From: Brasenia schreberi
Lineage: Eukaryota; Streptophyta; Magnoliopsida; Nymphaeales; Cabombaceae
NCBI GenBank assembly: GCA_036023115.1
Contig: JAYKKT010000055.1
Coordinates: forward strand, 11,414,501 to 11,478,500
Direction of reading: 5' to 3'
DNA: 64,000 bases
The notes below the pieces were generated by a model. That model searched no databases. It was not told the origin of the DNA and saw nothing but the letters and a program-made list of their open reading frames with translations. Both the position numbers and the translations under genes were made by a program. Shown here one piece after another: positions 1 through 10,927 of the stretch; within the stretch, counting starts at the first letter, position 1, and each line of letters starts with the position of its first letter.

Positions 1-1339
1 ATGCGATATTAGTTCTTTGAAATCCCAAATCCTTTTTCAGATGAATTAATGTGTAGTTAATGCCTTAACAGTTTATGGAAATTCATTAAGGCGCTTTGTG
101 TCAGATTCTTGTTCTGCAACGCCCGGTGGTTGCAGATTCCAATTGATGTTTTATGGGTTAATGGTGCTTTCAACACCAGGGACGTCAATTTCATTCTAAA
201 TTATTATTACATAGGCTCTTGAAATGATTAATGTGGCTTAGATCCAATAGACTTTTCGTGATAGATCATCCAAATCTTTCGAAATGACTTGACCGTGAGA
301 ACCAGACGAATCCCTGAACCCTTCTTTGTTTTCTAAAAGCAGTTTTAACTGTCATTGCTGGAAATGGTTGTCAACAAGATCTGACCATGCTTCATGCTGA
401 ATGTTGAAGAGCTGCTGAAGATTACATTGTGGCAAGTTGATCAAATTTCTTGTCACTTCGGTCCATTCTATAGCTCAAGTGATTTTGGAGTGCATTCTTG
501 CAATTGAGTCGCTTTAGCGTAAATAAGAAGGTTGATGAAGCATGTATCCTTGCTCATAATAATAGCAGCAAAGGTTGTTGATGGAGTGTCATGGGAGGAA
601 GAGCCCAGACGATTGCATATTTTTATATAGGGATGGGAATATTGACTCAACACTCGATCAAGTTTGAGTTCAGGTACAAAGATAAGATGCCCCGGGGCAA
701 TACCCGACCTAATATTTTGCCTTACAGTAACTAATATATATTATATATAGGAGAGAGAATTTGGAAAGATGGAAACCGCTAGTATGGGAATTTAATTTGG
801 AAAATAGATATATAGAGAGAGAGAGATTGAATCCTACCATCACTAATGATTTGCTCATCCCTCTCTTAATACTCTTTCATGAGTGTAATAACACCATCTT
901 ATGTATTTTTACAATGGCTAAGCAGGGTGAACATGGACAAGATCTCATTTTTTTTGTCCCGTACTTAAACAAAGAATAAACCGACACCCACCCTATTAAG
1001 ATTCCGATTTGGGCCTAGTAGAAGTATACCCATTCTGAACATTGCCCTGTAATATCCATGTTTTCATGTACAAATGGATTAAGGATGTCAAATTAGAGGC
1101 TCACCTTCGAACACAGGACATCCCCCTCAATTGATTGAAAAGTCTAACAAGCAAGGATTATCTAGCATACTGAATGCCTCTTCCTTGCATGAGCAATGGT
1201 TTTCATTCAAAAATGTTAATAATTTTGTTGCTTATTTTCAATTTTGAGTAGTTTAACGCTTATATATGTGGCCAATAATGTCCATGGGCTAATAGCTATT
1301 TTCTGAATTTTTTTTTTTCCTTCGGCTCATCTGGGATGA
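1..1339. other. Probable intron sequence, no recognised gene
   Basis: AT-rich sequence with no PATROL1 exon and no clear transposon domain. A 39-codon open stretch on the minus strand (about 354-470) has a protein-like look but matches nothing I recognise. Confidence 0.4.
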
Positions 1340-3779
1340 AACTCCGCCCATGTAACGGATCACCCTTCCATTGCCGGTCCCAAGCCCGGATAAAGGAGGA
1401 GGGTTGTGTTAGGCTTCCGACAGCCAGCGTAAAACTTTGTCGGACTTTTATAACATGGATTACAAAAATTATGAGCATTGCTTTGGGGCGTCCCCGCCTA
1501 GCGACGTGCTGCAGAGAACGAATGCAGTAAGAAGTAAGCAAGGGCCACTACATTTTCGCTCGAATGTAGTGAATCAATTGCAGAATGGGTTTCCACATCA
1601 TGGACGTGTGTGGGTAAAGAAGTTAGTCCCGCTACATTGCCGCTCGAATGTAGTGAAAATTTTTCAGAGAGAGTCTCCGCATTTTGATTATGGACGGATG
1701 CGAGGGGTAAGGAAGTTAGTCCTAGATAATAAGATTCGTATTGGTTCTTGGAATATCAGAACATTATCCGGTAAGCTAATGGAGGTGGTAGATACTATGA
1801 TTCGGAGAAAGATTCATATTCTATGTTTACAAGAGACAAAATGGGTTGAAGAAAAAGCAAAGGAGATAGAGGATACAGGTTTTAAATTATGGTACTCATG
1901 TAAAAAAAAGGCTCGAAACGTAGTTGGTATTATCATAAATAAAGATTTAAAGGATAGTGTAGTAGACATACAACGATATGGTGACCGAATCATGACGTTG
2001 AAACTAGTGTTAGGAGCAGAGGTTTTGAATATAGATTGTGCTTACGCACCCCAAGTAGGACTAGAAGACAACTTTTTGGGAAGAGTTAGGTAAGGTGATT
2101 CAAAAGATTCCATGAAGGGAGATGATTTGTTTAGGAGGAGACTTAAATGGCCATGTCGGTAAAGAGGCATTAGGATATCAAGGGATTCATGTAAACTTTG
2201 GTTTTGGGGATGTAAACGAGGAAGGTAGGGAGATTTTAAATTTTGCTACGACATTTGATCTCTTTATAGTCAATACAATCTTCAAAAAACGAGATGAACA
2301 TTTAATTACTTATAAGAGTGGCTTATCACAAACACAAATTGATTACTTTATTAGTAGAAAAAAGATAAAGCGTGTTGTAAAGATTGTAAGGTAATTACAG
2401 GAGAAAGCTTAATCACCTAGTTATGGATTTACAAATAAAAAAGTGGACAAAGAAGAAAAGAGTTCATCGAGCTATTCGGACTAAATGGTGGAACCTCAAA
2501 AGCGAGAAAGAAGATATATTTAAACAAAAAGTTCTTCAAGGAGATGTTTGGAATTATGTTGGCACACCCTGTGATATGTAGAACAATATGGCTAAACATA
2601 TTAGAAAAGCGGCGAAAGATGTGTTAGGGGTATCTAAGGGAGGTGTACCGGCACAAAAAGAAGCTTGGTGGTGGAGTGAAGTAGTACAAACTAGTGAAAC
2701 TTTAGAAGCTTTAGAAATGTTACAAATTACATTATGCCAAGAAAACTAGTGAAATCTAGTAAAACTTTAGAAGCTTGGTGGTGGAGTGTACCGGCACAAA
2801 CTTTAGAAGCTTAGGGGTATCTAAAATCAAGGCCCAGATGGCATGTTACAAATTACATTATGCCAAGAAAACTAGTGAAACTTTAGAAGCTTATAAAAAA
2901 GAAAGAAGGAAGCGAAAAAGGCCGTTAGTGAAGCAAAAGCTAAGATTTGGGAGGACTTATATAAAATACTCAACTCAAAAGAGGGTGAAAGAGATATTTT
3001 TAGGATAGCTAGGGCTAGAGATAAGAAAACTAAAGATCTTAATTATGTTAGATGCATAAAAGACGAGGATGAAAAAAATTTAGTGGCAAATGATGATATA
3101 AGAAATAGATGGAAAAACTATTTTTATAATCTTTTTAATGAAAATAAAGATGTTAGTATTAGTTTAGGAGATTTAGCCAAGTCAAAAAAGTATATAAACC
3201 ACAATTTCTACCGACGTATTCAAAAGAATGAAGTCAAAGAGGCTCTTAAACATATGAAGGGTGGTAAATCAAAAGGACCAGATAATATTCCTATAGAAGT
3301 TTGGAAAATACTAGGAGAAATAGGAATCACTTGGCTCACAAGACTATTTAATGAAATATGGAAAACCCAAAAGATGCTCGAGGAATGGAGAGCAAGTACA
3401 CTTATACTGAGACATTCAAAATTATGTGAATTATCGAGGTATCAAGTTAATGAGTCATAATATGAAATTATGGGAAAGAATTATCGAACGTAGGTTAAGA
3501 CAAGTATCAAGTACAACAGAGAACCAATTTGGATTCAAGCCAAGCAGATCTACTATTGAAGTAATGAACCTTTTGAGACGTCTTATGGAACATTTTAGAG
3601 CAAAAAAGAAAGACCTTCACATAATATTTATTGATCTAGAAAAAGCTTATGATAGGGTACCGAGGGAGATTCTTTGGAGAACTTTGGAAAAAAGAGGTAT
3701 CCCATTGACATATATTAACCTTATAAGAGACATGTATGATGGTGCAAAAACATGTGTGAGGACTCATGAAGGAACGAAG
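1340..3779 (+). mobile_element. LINE copy A, RTE clade, 3'-truncated and decayed
   Basis: Begins with the family 5' end (ACTCCGCCCATG) and leader, then an apurinic-type endonuclease ([36 protein letters not shown]) and the reverse transcriptase N-terminal part ([25 protein letters not shown]). The frame is broken many times (about 2090, 2390-2770, 3010, 3430). It stops at a THEGT-type codon run near 3779, before the catalytic FADD, so the usual LINE 3' end is missing. A scrambled local repeat lies at 2690-2835. Proteins of this family are often mislabelled craniofacial development protein 2 in plant annotations. Confidence 0.9.
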
Positions 3780-4775
3780 ATGTAATTTATTATCTAACAA
3801 AAAGGTGGTGTACCCTCATAAAAAGAAGTCAACCAATCGATATACTCAATATTATAAATAACAAACAAATTATCTTCTAAATGAGACATCAAACAATTAA
3901 TCGAACAAATGTTAAAAATAAACAAGTTTGAAAGAGCATACCTAGATTGACTACAATATAAATACCAAGGAAGATAAAATTGGATCCAAACATAACTCCA
4001 GGTCTAGAACCAAGACCAACAAAGATCTCATACCTAACATAGAACTAGTTTGGATCCAGGAATGGATCCATGACTCGACTACATATAAGCACCTCCCCTC
4101 TGCCTTCCTCTCTTATCGTGCAGACCCCTCTCTCATCTCTCTCTATAGAAGCCTTGCTGCCTAATCCATCCAGCCTGCCTCCTTCCATTGTTCCTTCACA
4201 TTATGCAAATCGAAACCCAAAAGAAAAAGGAGGGAAATGTACAAGAGACTAAGGCAGCGGGTTAGAGCGAGGATCGCCAACGGTGGCTGGATGAGGGTAG
4301 TTTTTCTTGGCAATGGTTGAAGGTGGAAAATATAGAGTCGATGATGGTAGGAGGCAACGAGAAGGGTTGGTTGTCGCAAGGATAGATGGCGACGAGGGAG
4401 GATTCCGGTCGAGATTCAGGCGGGCAGCGATCAAGGGTTTTGACCATCTCAATGGAAGCACCAATTGCAAGAAGCTCTCGATAGGTGTTGTTTGTGTTAG
4501 CAGCAACCAACAACCAAGTTGCAACTGCAACTATTCAGTTTTTGGTATCAATAGGGAACAGATGTTGTTCACGACTCTCCTCCACAACGCAACAACAACT
4601 CTAGTATGGGTCGCCTTTGTTGCCCTCCTTCATTGCTTGGCTTGCAACACCAGCTTCAGATAAACCTTGCTTTTTTCCCACATGTGTTGATCACTCGTAT
4701 GGTGACAAGTGAGTCGGCCACCATGAGTGATGGTCCACAATAGCTTCATCAGCTCTAAATGAATTGTTCCGGCTC
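3780..4775. other. Unassigned sequence, possibly interior of copia O
   Basis: Lies between LINE A and the primer site of copia O. A GGATCC-rich patch occurs around 4040-4070. No convincing gag or pol could be read, and the overlapping small frames at 4070-4660 look like chance. Confidence 0.3.
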
Positions 4776-4905
4776 TAATAGCATGTTAGAAAACACAGGT
4801 ACAAAAAACGTGAAATCAACTCTATTCGATGAATGAAATCGAATTTTAGTGGATGAACTCTCCTAAGAGAGGAATTTTACATAAAATCAAACTATAAGGC
4901 TTGTA

Positions 4906-5229
4906 TGTAATGAAGACGATACTTCAATGTGGCAACGGAAGGTTGATGAATATTACCTCAAAATATCACTCACAAAAGCCTTAAAAAAAGGTTATAATAA
5001 AGCGTATGCAACAAAGGCACAATATATTTTAAAAAAATATTATTTAGCTACAAAAGGCTTGAAATAAAAGTATGTAGAGGGGTATTTATAGAGTACATGA
5101 GGAAGAGAGAGAAAGAGAAGACAAGAGGGAAGAAGTGAGAAGAGGGGATTGAAAGGGGGCAGGCAGCCCCTTGCCAATCCCGAATGGCTACCCAAGTAGT
5201 TGTTGGCTCTGCTCCAACCCCTTTTAACA
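4906..5229 (-). repeat. 3' LTR of copia A
   Basis: Matches 16441-16778 along its length with scattered differences and starts/ends TG...CA. The polypurine tract AGTTTGAGGGAGGG abuts it at 5230-5243 on the minus strand. Confidence 0.9.
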
Positions 5230-5243
5230 CCCTCCCTCAAACT

Positions 5244-5575
5244 AACAGCGTCATGACCGAAAGTTTGCTAACTAAGAAGTGAAACCATGGTGCGAGTAGC
5301 AATTTGGTGAAGACATCTACAAGCTGATATTCAGATCTAACAAACTATAGTGTTAAATTACCATGTAGTTACTCTTCATGAACATAGTGACAATCTATCT
5401 CGATATGTTTGGTCCACTCATGAAATGTGTGGTTTTAGCTATATACATAGCACTCTTATTGTCGCAGTACAAAATTGGAGTGAACTCGAGTATCACGCCC
5501 AAGTCTTTCAGTAGTCGTCTGAGCCAAGTCAATTCAGCAATCGTGTTGGTCATTACACGGTACTCATCTTCAATA
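5244..5575 (-). pseudogene. Copia A RNase H remnant
   Basis: Reads DEYRVMTNTIAELTWLRRLL, then [17 protein letters not shown] and a CHYVHEE-like end, the typical C-terminal RNase H of copia pol. Its N-terminal part is cut by the LINE A' insertion. Confidence 0.85.
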
Positions 5576-6351
5576 GACATGTATGATGGTGCAAAAACAT
5601 GTGTGAGGACTCATGAAGGAACGGCAGACTTCTTTGAAGTTAATATTGGGTTACATCAAGGATCAACTTTAAGTTCATACTTATTTATAATGGCGATGGA
5701 TGAGTTAACAAAACATATTAAAGATGAAGTACCTTGGTGTATGTTATTTGCAGATGACATTGTATTAGTGGAGGAGTCTAAGGAAAAAGTTACTAGAAAA
5801 TTGGAACTATGGAGAGAAACATTAGAAAGCAAAGGCCTCCGACTTAGTAGAACAAAGACAGAATATATGGAATGTAAGTTTGATCATTTGATTACCTCAG
5901 AGGACATAGAAATTAAAATTGGCACACATTGCATCCCCAAAAGGAAAGTTTTAAATACCTAAGGCAATTTTTCAGAGTGATGGAAGAATTGATGGAGATG
6001 TTACGCATAGAATTAATGTTGGTTGGTTAAAATGGAGAGGAGCATAAGGTATTGTTTGTAATAAGAAGATATCATTAAAGTTAAAAGCTAAATATTATAG
6101 AGGAGCAATTAGGGCTGTCATGTTTTATGGTTTTGAGTGTTGGGCAGTATCAACATATACAAAAGATGTCTCTGATAGAAATCAAGATGTTGAGATGAAT
6201 GAGTGGTCATACAAGAAAAGACCGTATACATAATGAGGTTATTAGAAGCAAATTAGGAATGGCACCAATAGAGGATAAAATGAGAGAATATCATTTAAGA
6301 TAGTTTGAACATATAAAAAGAAGATCAAAAGAAGAACCTTTAAGAAGGTAT

Positions 6352-9213
6352 CAACAACAACAACAACTAAGCCTTTTCCCATACTAGACGGGGTTGGCTA
6401 CATGGATTCTTTGTTTCCACAGATCTCTATCGTGTGCCATGTTAGCAGTTAACTCCCAATAAGCTAGATCATTCTTTATTGTTTCTTTCCAACACTTTTG
6501 TGGTCGTCCTCTACCTCTTTTAATACTTTCCAAATTTAGGTTTTCTAACCTTCTTACAGGTTCTTCTTTTGATCTTCTTTCTATATGTCCAAACCATCTT
6601 AAACGATGTTCTCTCATTTTATCCTCTATTGGTGCCACTCCTAATTTGTTTCTAATAACCTCATTATGTATACGGTCTTTTCTTGTATAACCACTCATCC
6701 ATCTCAACATCTTCATTTCTGTCACAGACATCTTTTGTACATGTTGATGATTAACTGCCCAACACTCAGAACCATAAAACATGGCAGGCCTAACTGCTGC
6801 TCTATAATATTTACCTTTTAATTTTAATGGTATCTTCTTATCACAAAGAATACCTGATGCTCCTCTCCATTTTAACCAACCAGCATTAATTCTATGTGTA
6901 ACATCTCCATCAATTCTTCCATCAACTTCCCTTTTGGGGAATGCAATGTGTGCCAATTTTAATTTCTATGTCCTCTGAAGTAGCCAAATGATCAAACTTA
7001 CATTCCATATATTCTGTCTTTGTTCTACTAAGTCGGAGGCCTTTGTTTTCTAATGTTTCTCTCCATAGTTCCAATTTTCTATTAACTTTTTCCTTAGACT
7101 CCTCCACTAATACAATGTCATCTGCAAATAACATACACCAAGGTACTTCATCTTGAATATGTTTTGTTAACTCATCCATCACCATTATAAATAAGTATGG
7201 ACTTAAAGTTGATCCTTGATGTAACCCAATATTAACTTCAAAGAAGTCTGTCGTTCCTTCATGAGTCCTCACACATGTTTTTGCACCATCATACATGTCT
7301 CTTATAAGGTTAATATATGTCAATGGGATACCTCTTTTTTCCAAAGTTCTCCAAAGAACCTCCCTCGGTACCCTATCATAAGCTTTTTCTAGATCAATAA
7401 ATATCATGTGAAGGTCTTTCTTTTTTGCTCTAAAATGTTCCATAAGACGTCTCAAAAGGTGAATCGCTTCAATAGTAGATCTACCTGGCATAAATCCAAA
7501 TTGGTTCTCTGTTGTACTTGATACTTGTCTTAACCTACGTTCAATAATTCTTTCCCATAATTTCAAAGTATGACTCATTAACTTGATACCTCGATAATTC
7601 GCACAATTTTGAATGTCTCCCTTGTTCTTATATACGGGTATAAGTGTACTTGCTCTCCATTCCTCGGGCATCTTTTGGTTTTTCCATATTTCATTAAATA
7701 GTCTTGTGAGCCAAGTGATTCCTATTTCTCCTAGTATTTTCCAAACTTCTATAGGAATATTATCTGGTCCTACCGATTTACCACTCTTCATATGTTTAAG
7801 AGCCTCTTTGACTTCATTCTTTTGAATACGTCGGTAGAAATTGTGGTTTATATACTTTTCTGACTTGGCTAAATCTCCTAAACTAATACTAACATCTTTA
7901 TTTTTATTAAAAAGATTATAAAAATAGTTTTTCCATCTATTTCTTATATCATCATTTGCCACTAGAATTTTTTCATCCTCGTCTTTTATGTATCTAACAT
8001 AATTAAGATCTTTAGTTTTCTTATCTCTAGCCCTAGCTATCCTAAAAATGTCTCTTTCACCCTCTTTTGAGTTGAGTTTTTTATATAAGTCCTCCCAAAT
8101 CTTAGCTTTTGCTTCACTAACTGCCTTTTTTGCTTCCTTCTTTGCTTTCTTATAAGCTTCTAAAGTTTCACTAATTTTCTTAGCATAATGTAATTTGTAA
8201 CATGCCCTCTTTGCCTTGATTTTGTTTTGTACTACTTCACTCCACCACCAAGCTTCTTTTTGTGCTGGTACACCTCCCTTAGATACCCCTAACACATCTT
8301 TCGCCACTTTCCTAATATGTATAGCCATATTGTTCCACATATCAGAGGGTGTGCCAACATAATTCCAAACATCTCCTTGAAGGACTTTTTGTTTAAATAT
8401 ATCTTCTTTCTCACTTTTGAGGTTCCACCATTTAGTCCGAATAGCTCGATGCACTCTTTTCTTCTTTGTCCATTTTTTTATTTGTAAATCCATAACTAAA
8501 AGTCGATTTTGGGTGGTTAAGCTTTCTCCTGGAATTACCTTACAATATTTACAACACGCTCTATCTTTTTTTCTACAAATAAAGTAATCAATTTGTGTTT
8601 GTGATAAGCCACTCTTATAAGTAATTAAATGTTCATCTCGTTTTTTGAAGATTGTATTGACTATAAAGAGATCAAATGGCATAGCAAAATTTAAAATCTC
8701 CCTACCTTTCTCGTTTATATCCCCATAACCAAAGTTTCCATGAATCCCTTGATATCCTAATGCCTCTTTACCGACATGTCCATTTAAATCTCCTCCTAAA
8801 CAAATCATCTCCCTTTGTGGAATCTTTTGAAACACCTTATCTAACTCTTCCCAAAAAACTGTCTTTATACTATCTTCTAGTCCTACTTGGGGTGCGTAAG
8901 CACAAACTATATTCAAAACCTCTACTCCTAACACTAATTTCAATGTCATGATTCGGTCACCATATCATTGTATGTCTACTACACTCTCCTTTAAATCTTT
9001 ATTTATGATAATACCAACTCCGTTTCGGGCCTTTTCTTTACCTGAGTACCATAATTTAAAACCTGTATCCTCTATCTCTTTTGCTTTTTCTCCAACCCAT
9101 TTTGTCTCTTGTAAACATAGAATATGAATCTTTCTGCGAATCATAGTATCTACCACCTCCATTAGCTTACCCGATAATGTTCCGATATTCCAAGAACCAA
9201 TACGAATCTTATT
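6352..9213 (-). mobile_element. LINE copy B, 5'-truncated, inserted in LINE A'
   Basis: Its (CAA)n tail starts at 6352 on the plus strand, and the 5' truncation is at 9213 near the [10 protein letters not shown] codons. It is flanked by a 14-bp target duplication, CTTTAAGAAGGTAT, at 6338-6351 and 9214-9227. Most of the coding region survives: a 675-codon frame (8949-6922) spans endonuclease and reverse transcriptase through FADD. Breaks are a CGA-to-TGA stop near 8960 and a deletion of about 34 bp near 6940 that shifts the C-terminal part (6956-6384) into another frame. Confidence 0.93.
6922..8949 (-). pseudogene. LINE B endonuclease/reverse transcriptase frame
   Basis: A 675-codon open frame: endonuclease C-half ([49 protein letters not shown]), linker, then reverse transcriptase ([95 protein letters not shown]). 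An intact RTE protein would start upstream in the endonuclease ([10 protein letters not shown]). Here that part is separated by a stop codon. Confidence 0.9.
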
Positions 9214-9420
9214 CTTTAAGAAGGTATGAAAAACTAAATTTGGAAAGTATTAAAAGAGCTAGAGGACGACCACAAAAGTGTTGGAAAGAAACAATAAAGA
9301 ATGATCTAGCTTATTGTGAGTTAACTGCTAACATGGCACATGATAGGGATCTATGGAAACAAAGAATCCATGTAGCCGACCCCGTCTAGTATGGGAAAAG
9401 GCTTAGTTGTTGTTGTTGTT

Positions 9421-10860
9421 GTGAATGTACCTCTCAAAAGAAGATTTATGTAATTAAGCCATGAGAAACTATATATTTTATAAATGTCATTTTCAACAAT
9501 TTATAAAGCAAGAGAGAGGAGATCACCACCCTAAACAACATTAGTATATGCATTTAATTGAAGTAAAGATTAAGATGATACAAATACTCTCTTAGTCACT
9601 GTTTGTCGAATATATCGAAATCCTCATAACGGCACTCATATGCACAGAGGTAAGAGAGTGTTGAAACTAACTTATAGTATCTACAGCATGTGCAATATAT
9701 AGACGTGTGATGGTGAGATAAGTGAGTGCCCCGACCATCTATCTATAAGGGGTTGGATCACTTAATGGCTCTCCATCAACAAGTTGCATATTTTGGTTGA
9801 TTACCGCAGGTGTCTCAACGACTTTATCATCAGTAAGACCTGATCTAAGAACAATGTCATTAACAAATTTGGTTTGAGATAAAAAGAAACATTTAGTATT
9901 TCGAGTTACCTCAATACCCAAAAAGTAAGTGAGTTAGCCCAAGATCTTTCATCTCAAACATCTTACCAAGTTCTTGTTTGATTTAAAGAATCCCATAATC
10001 ATCACTACCTGTAATAATCATATCATCGACATATAGCAGAAGGATAACAAACTCCGCCCATGTAAGGGATCACCCCTGCATTGCCGGTCCCAAGCCTCGA
10101 TAAAGGAGGAGGGTTGTATTAGGTTTCCGACTGTCAACATAAAACTTTGTCGGATTATACCTACAGAAGATTTTCTTATGAACAAAACGGTGTTAGTATA
10201 GAAAGTAGTAAAGCCATGCAAAGTCATGAATTCAGTCATTTTATCGAACCAAACCTTAAGAACTTTTTGAGACCATATAAGGCTCTTTTGAGACGTAAAA
10301 CTTGGTTTTTAGGTACGTTGACCAGGAGGAGGTTCCATATAAACTTCTTCCTTTAACAAACCATTTAAGAACGCATTTTTGACATCTAATTGATAAATAT
10401 TACAATCCTTAACAACACACGGCTATAAGGGTTCTGACAGTTGTCATCCGAGCCACAGGAGCAAAGGTTTCCTCATAATCCCATATTCCTGTGAATACCC
10501 TTTGGCAATCAATCTAGCTTTATAGCAATTTAATGATCCACCACCATTTGTTTTAACTTTATAGACCCACCTACAACCTATTGTTTTTTTATTTTGTGGT
10601 CTAGTCACAATATCACAAGTTTCAACACTATATAAGGCATATAATTCTTCATTCATAGCATAAATCCAATCTTGTGATGATTGTGCTTCCTTAAAATTTC
10701 TTGATTCCTTTATAATAAAAATATTAGTTACTAAAACTATATCTTGGTAAAAAACTATCATAGAAAATAAATCATTCCAGAGGTCTAGAGTCTCGACTAG
10801 TACTTCGAGGTATAGATAGGAAATCATTTTAAGTTCTTCTAGTGTAGTATTAACCAAAGG
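9421..10860 (-). pseudogene. Copia A reverse transcriptase remnant
   Basis: The minus strand carries EAQSSQDWIYAMNEELYALY and GCRWVYKVKTNGGGSLNCYK (10444-10857), then GFTTFYTNTVLFIRKSS, then the catalytic [12 protein letters not shown] (YVDD codons 10022-10033), then KFVNDIVLRSGL (9739-9921). A 107-bp LINE 5'-end fragment splits it just before YVDD. Several stops are present. Confidence 0.85.
10046..10153 (+). repeat. Solo 107-bp LINE 5'-end module inside copia A reverse transcriptase
   Basis: From AAACTCCGCCCATG to TTTGTCGGAT it matches the first ~107 bp of the LINE leader (compare 1340-1447 and 10928-11035) with no endonuclease after it. The copia reading frame resumes on either side (GGTATA / GTTATCCTTCTG) with no clear target duplication. 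Confidence 0.85.
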
Positions 10861-10927
10861 GTGTAACTTACTGTCTTGAAATTATAGGTTCATCAAGCTC
10901 ATTTTCAACATTTATTATGTCATTCCA

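Larger units (their letters stand above)
5576..9420 (+). mobile_element. LINE copy A', 5'-truncated, split by LINE B
   Basis: Outer parts 5576-6351 and 9228-9420. Starts at [15 protein letters not shown], includes the catalytic [14 protein letters not shown], and ends with [15 protein letters not shown], the conserved tail GTCTAGTATGGGAAAAGG and (GTT)n at about 9408-9420. Inserted in copia A RNase H. LINE B interrupts it between the two parts. Confidence 0.88.

Noticed and set aside
354..470. Minus-strand 39-codon protein-like stretch near the left end
   Set aside because: Too short, no start or splice context that fits, and not the expected next PATROL1 block.
4161..4663. Overlapping frames on both strands near the copia O primer site
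   Set aside because: No similarity to gag or any known protein; overlapping frames suggest chance.
7613..7825. Plus-strand frame inside LINE B (also seen complementary in LINE C and F)
   Set aside because: Antisense shadow of the reverse transcriptase; the same frame recurs wherever the LINE is present.
8760..8951. Plus-strand 63-codon frame (also at 11576-11767 minus and 21700-21891 plus)
   Set aside because: Antisense shadow of the LINE endonuclease region.
9177..9389. Plus-strand open frame across the LINE B/A' border
   Set aside because: It is the C-terminal end of LINE A' read in from the edge of LINE B; not a gene of its own.
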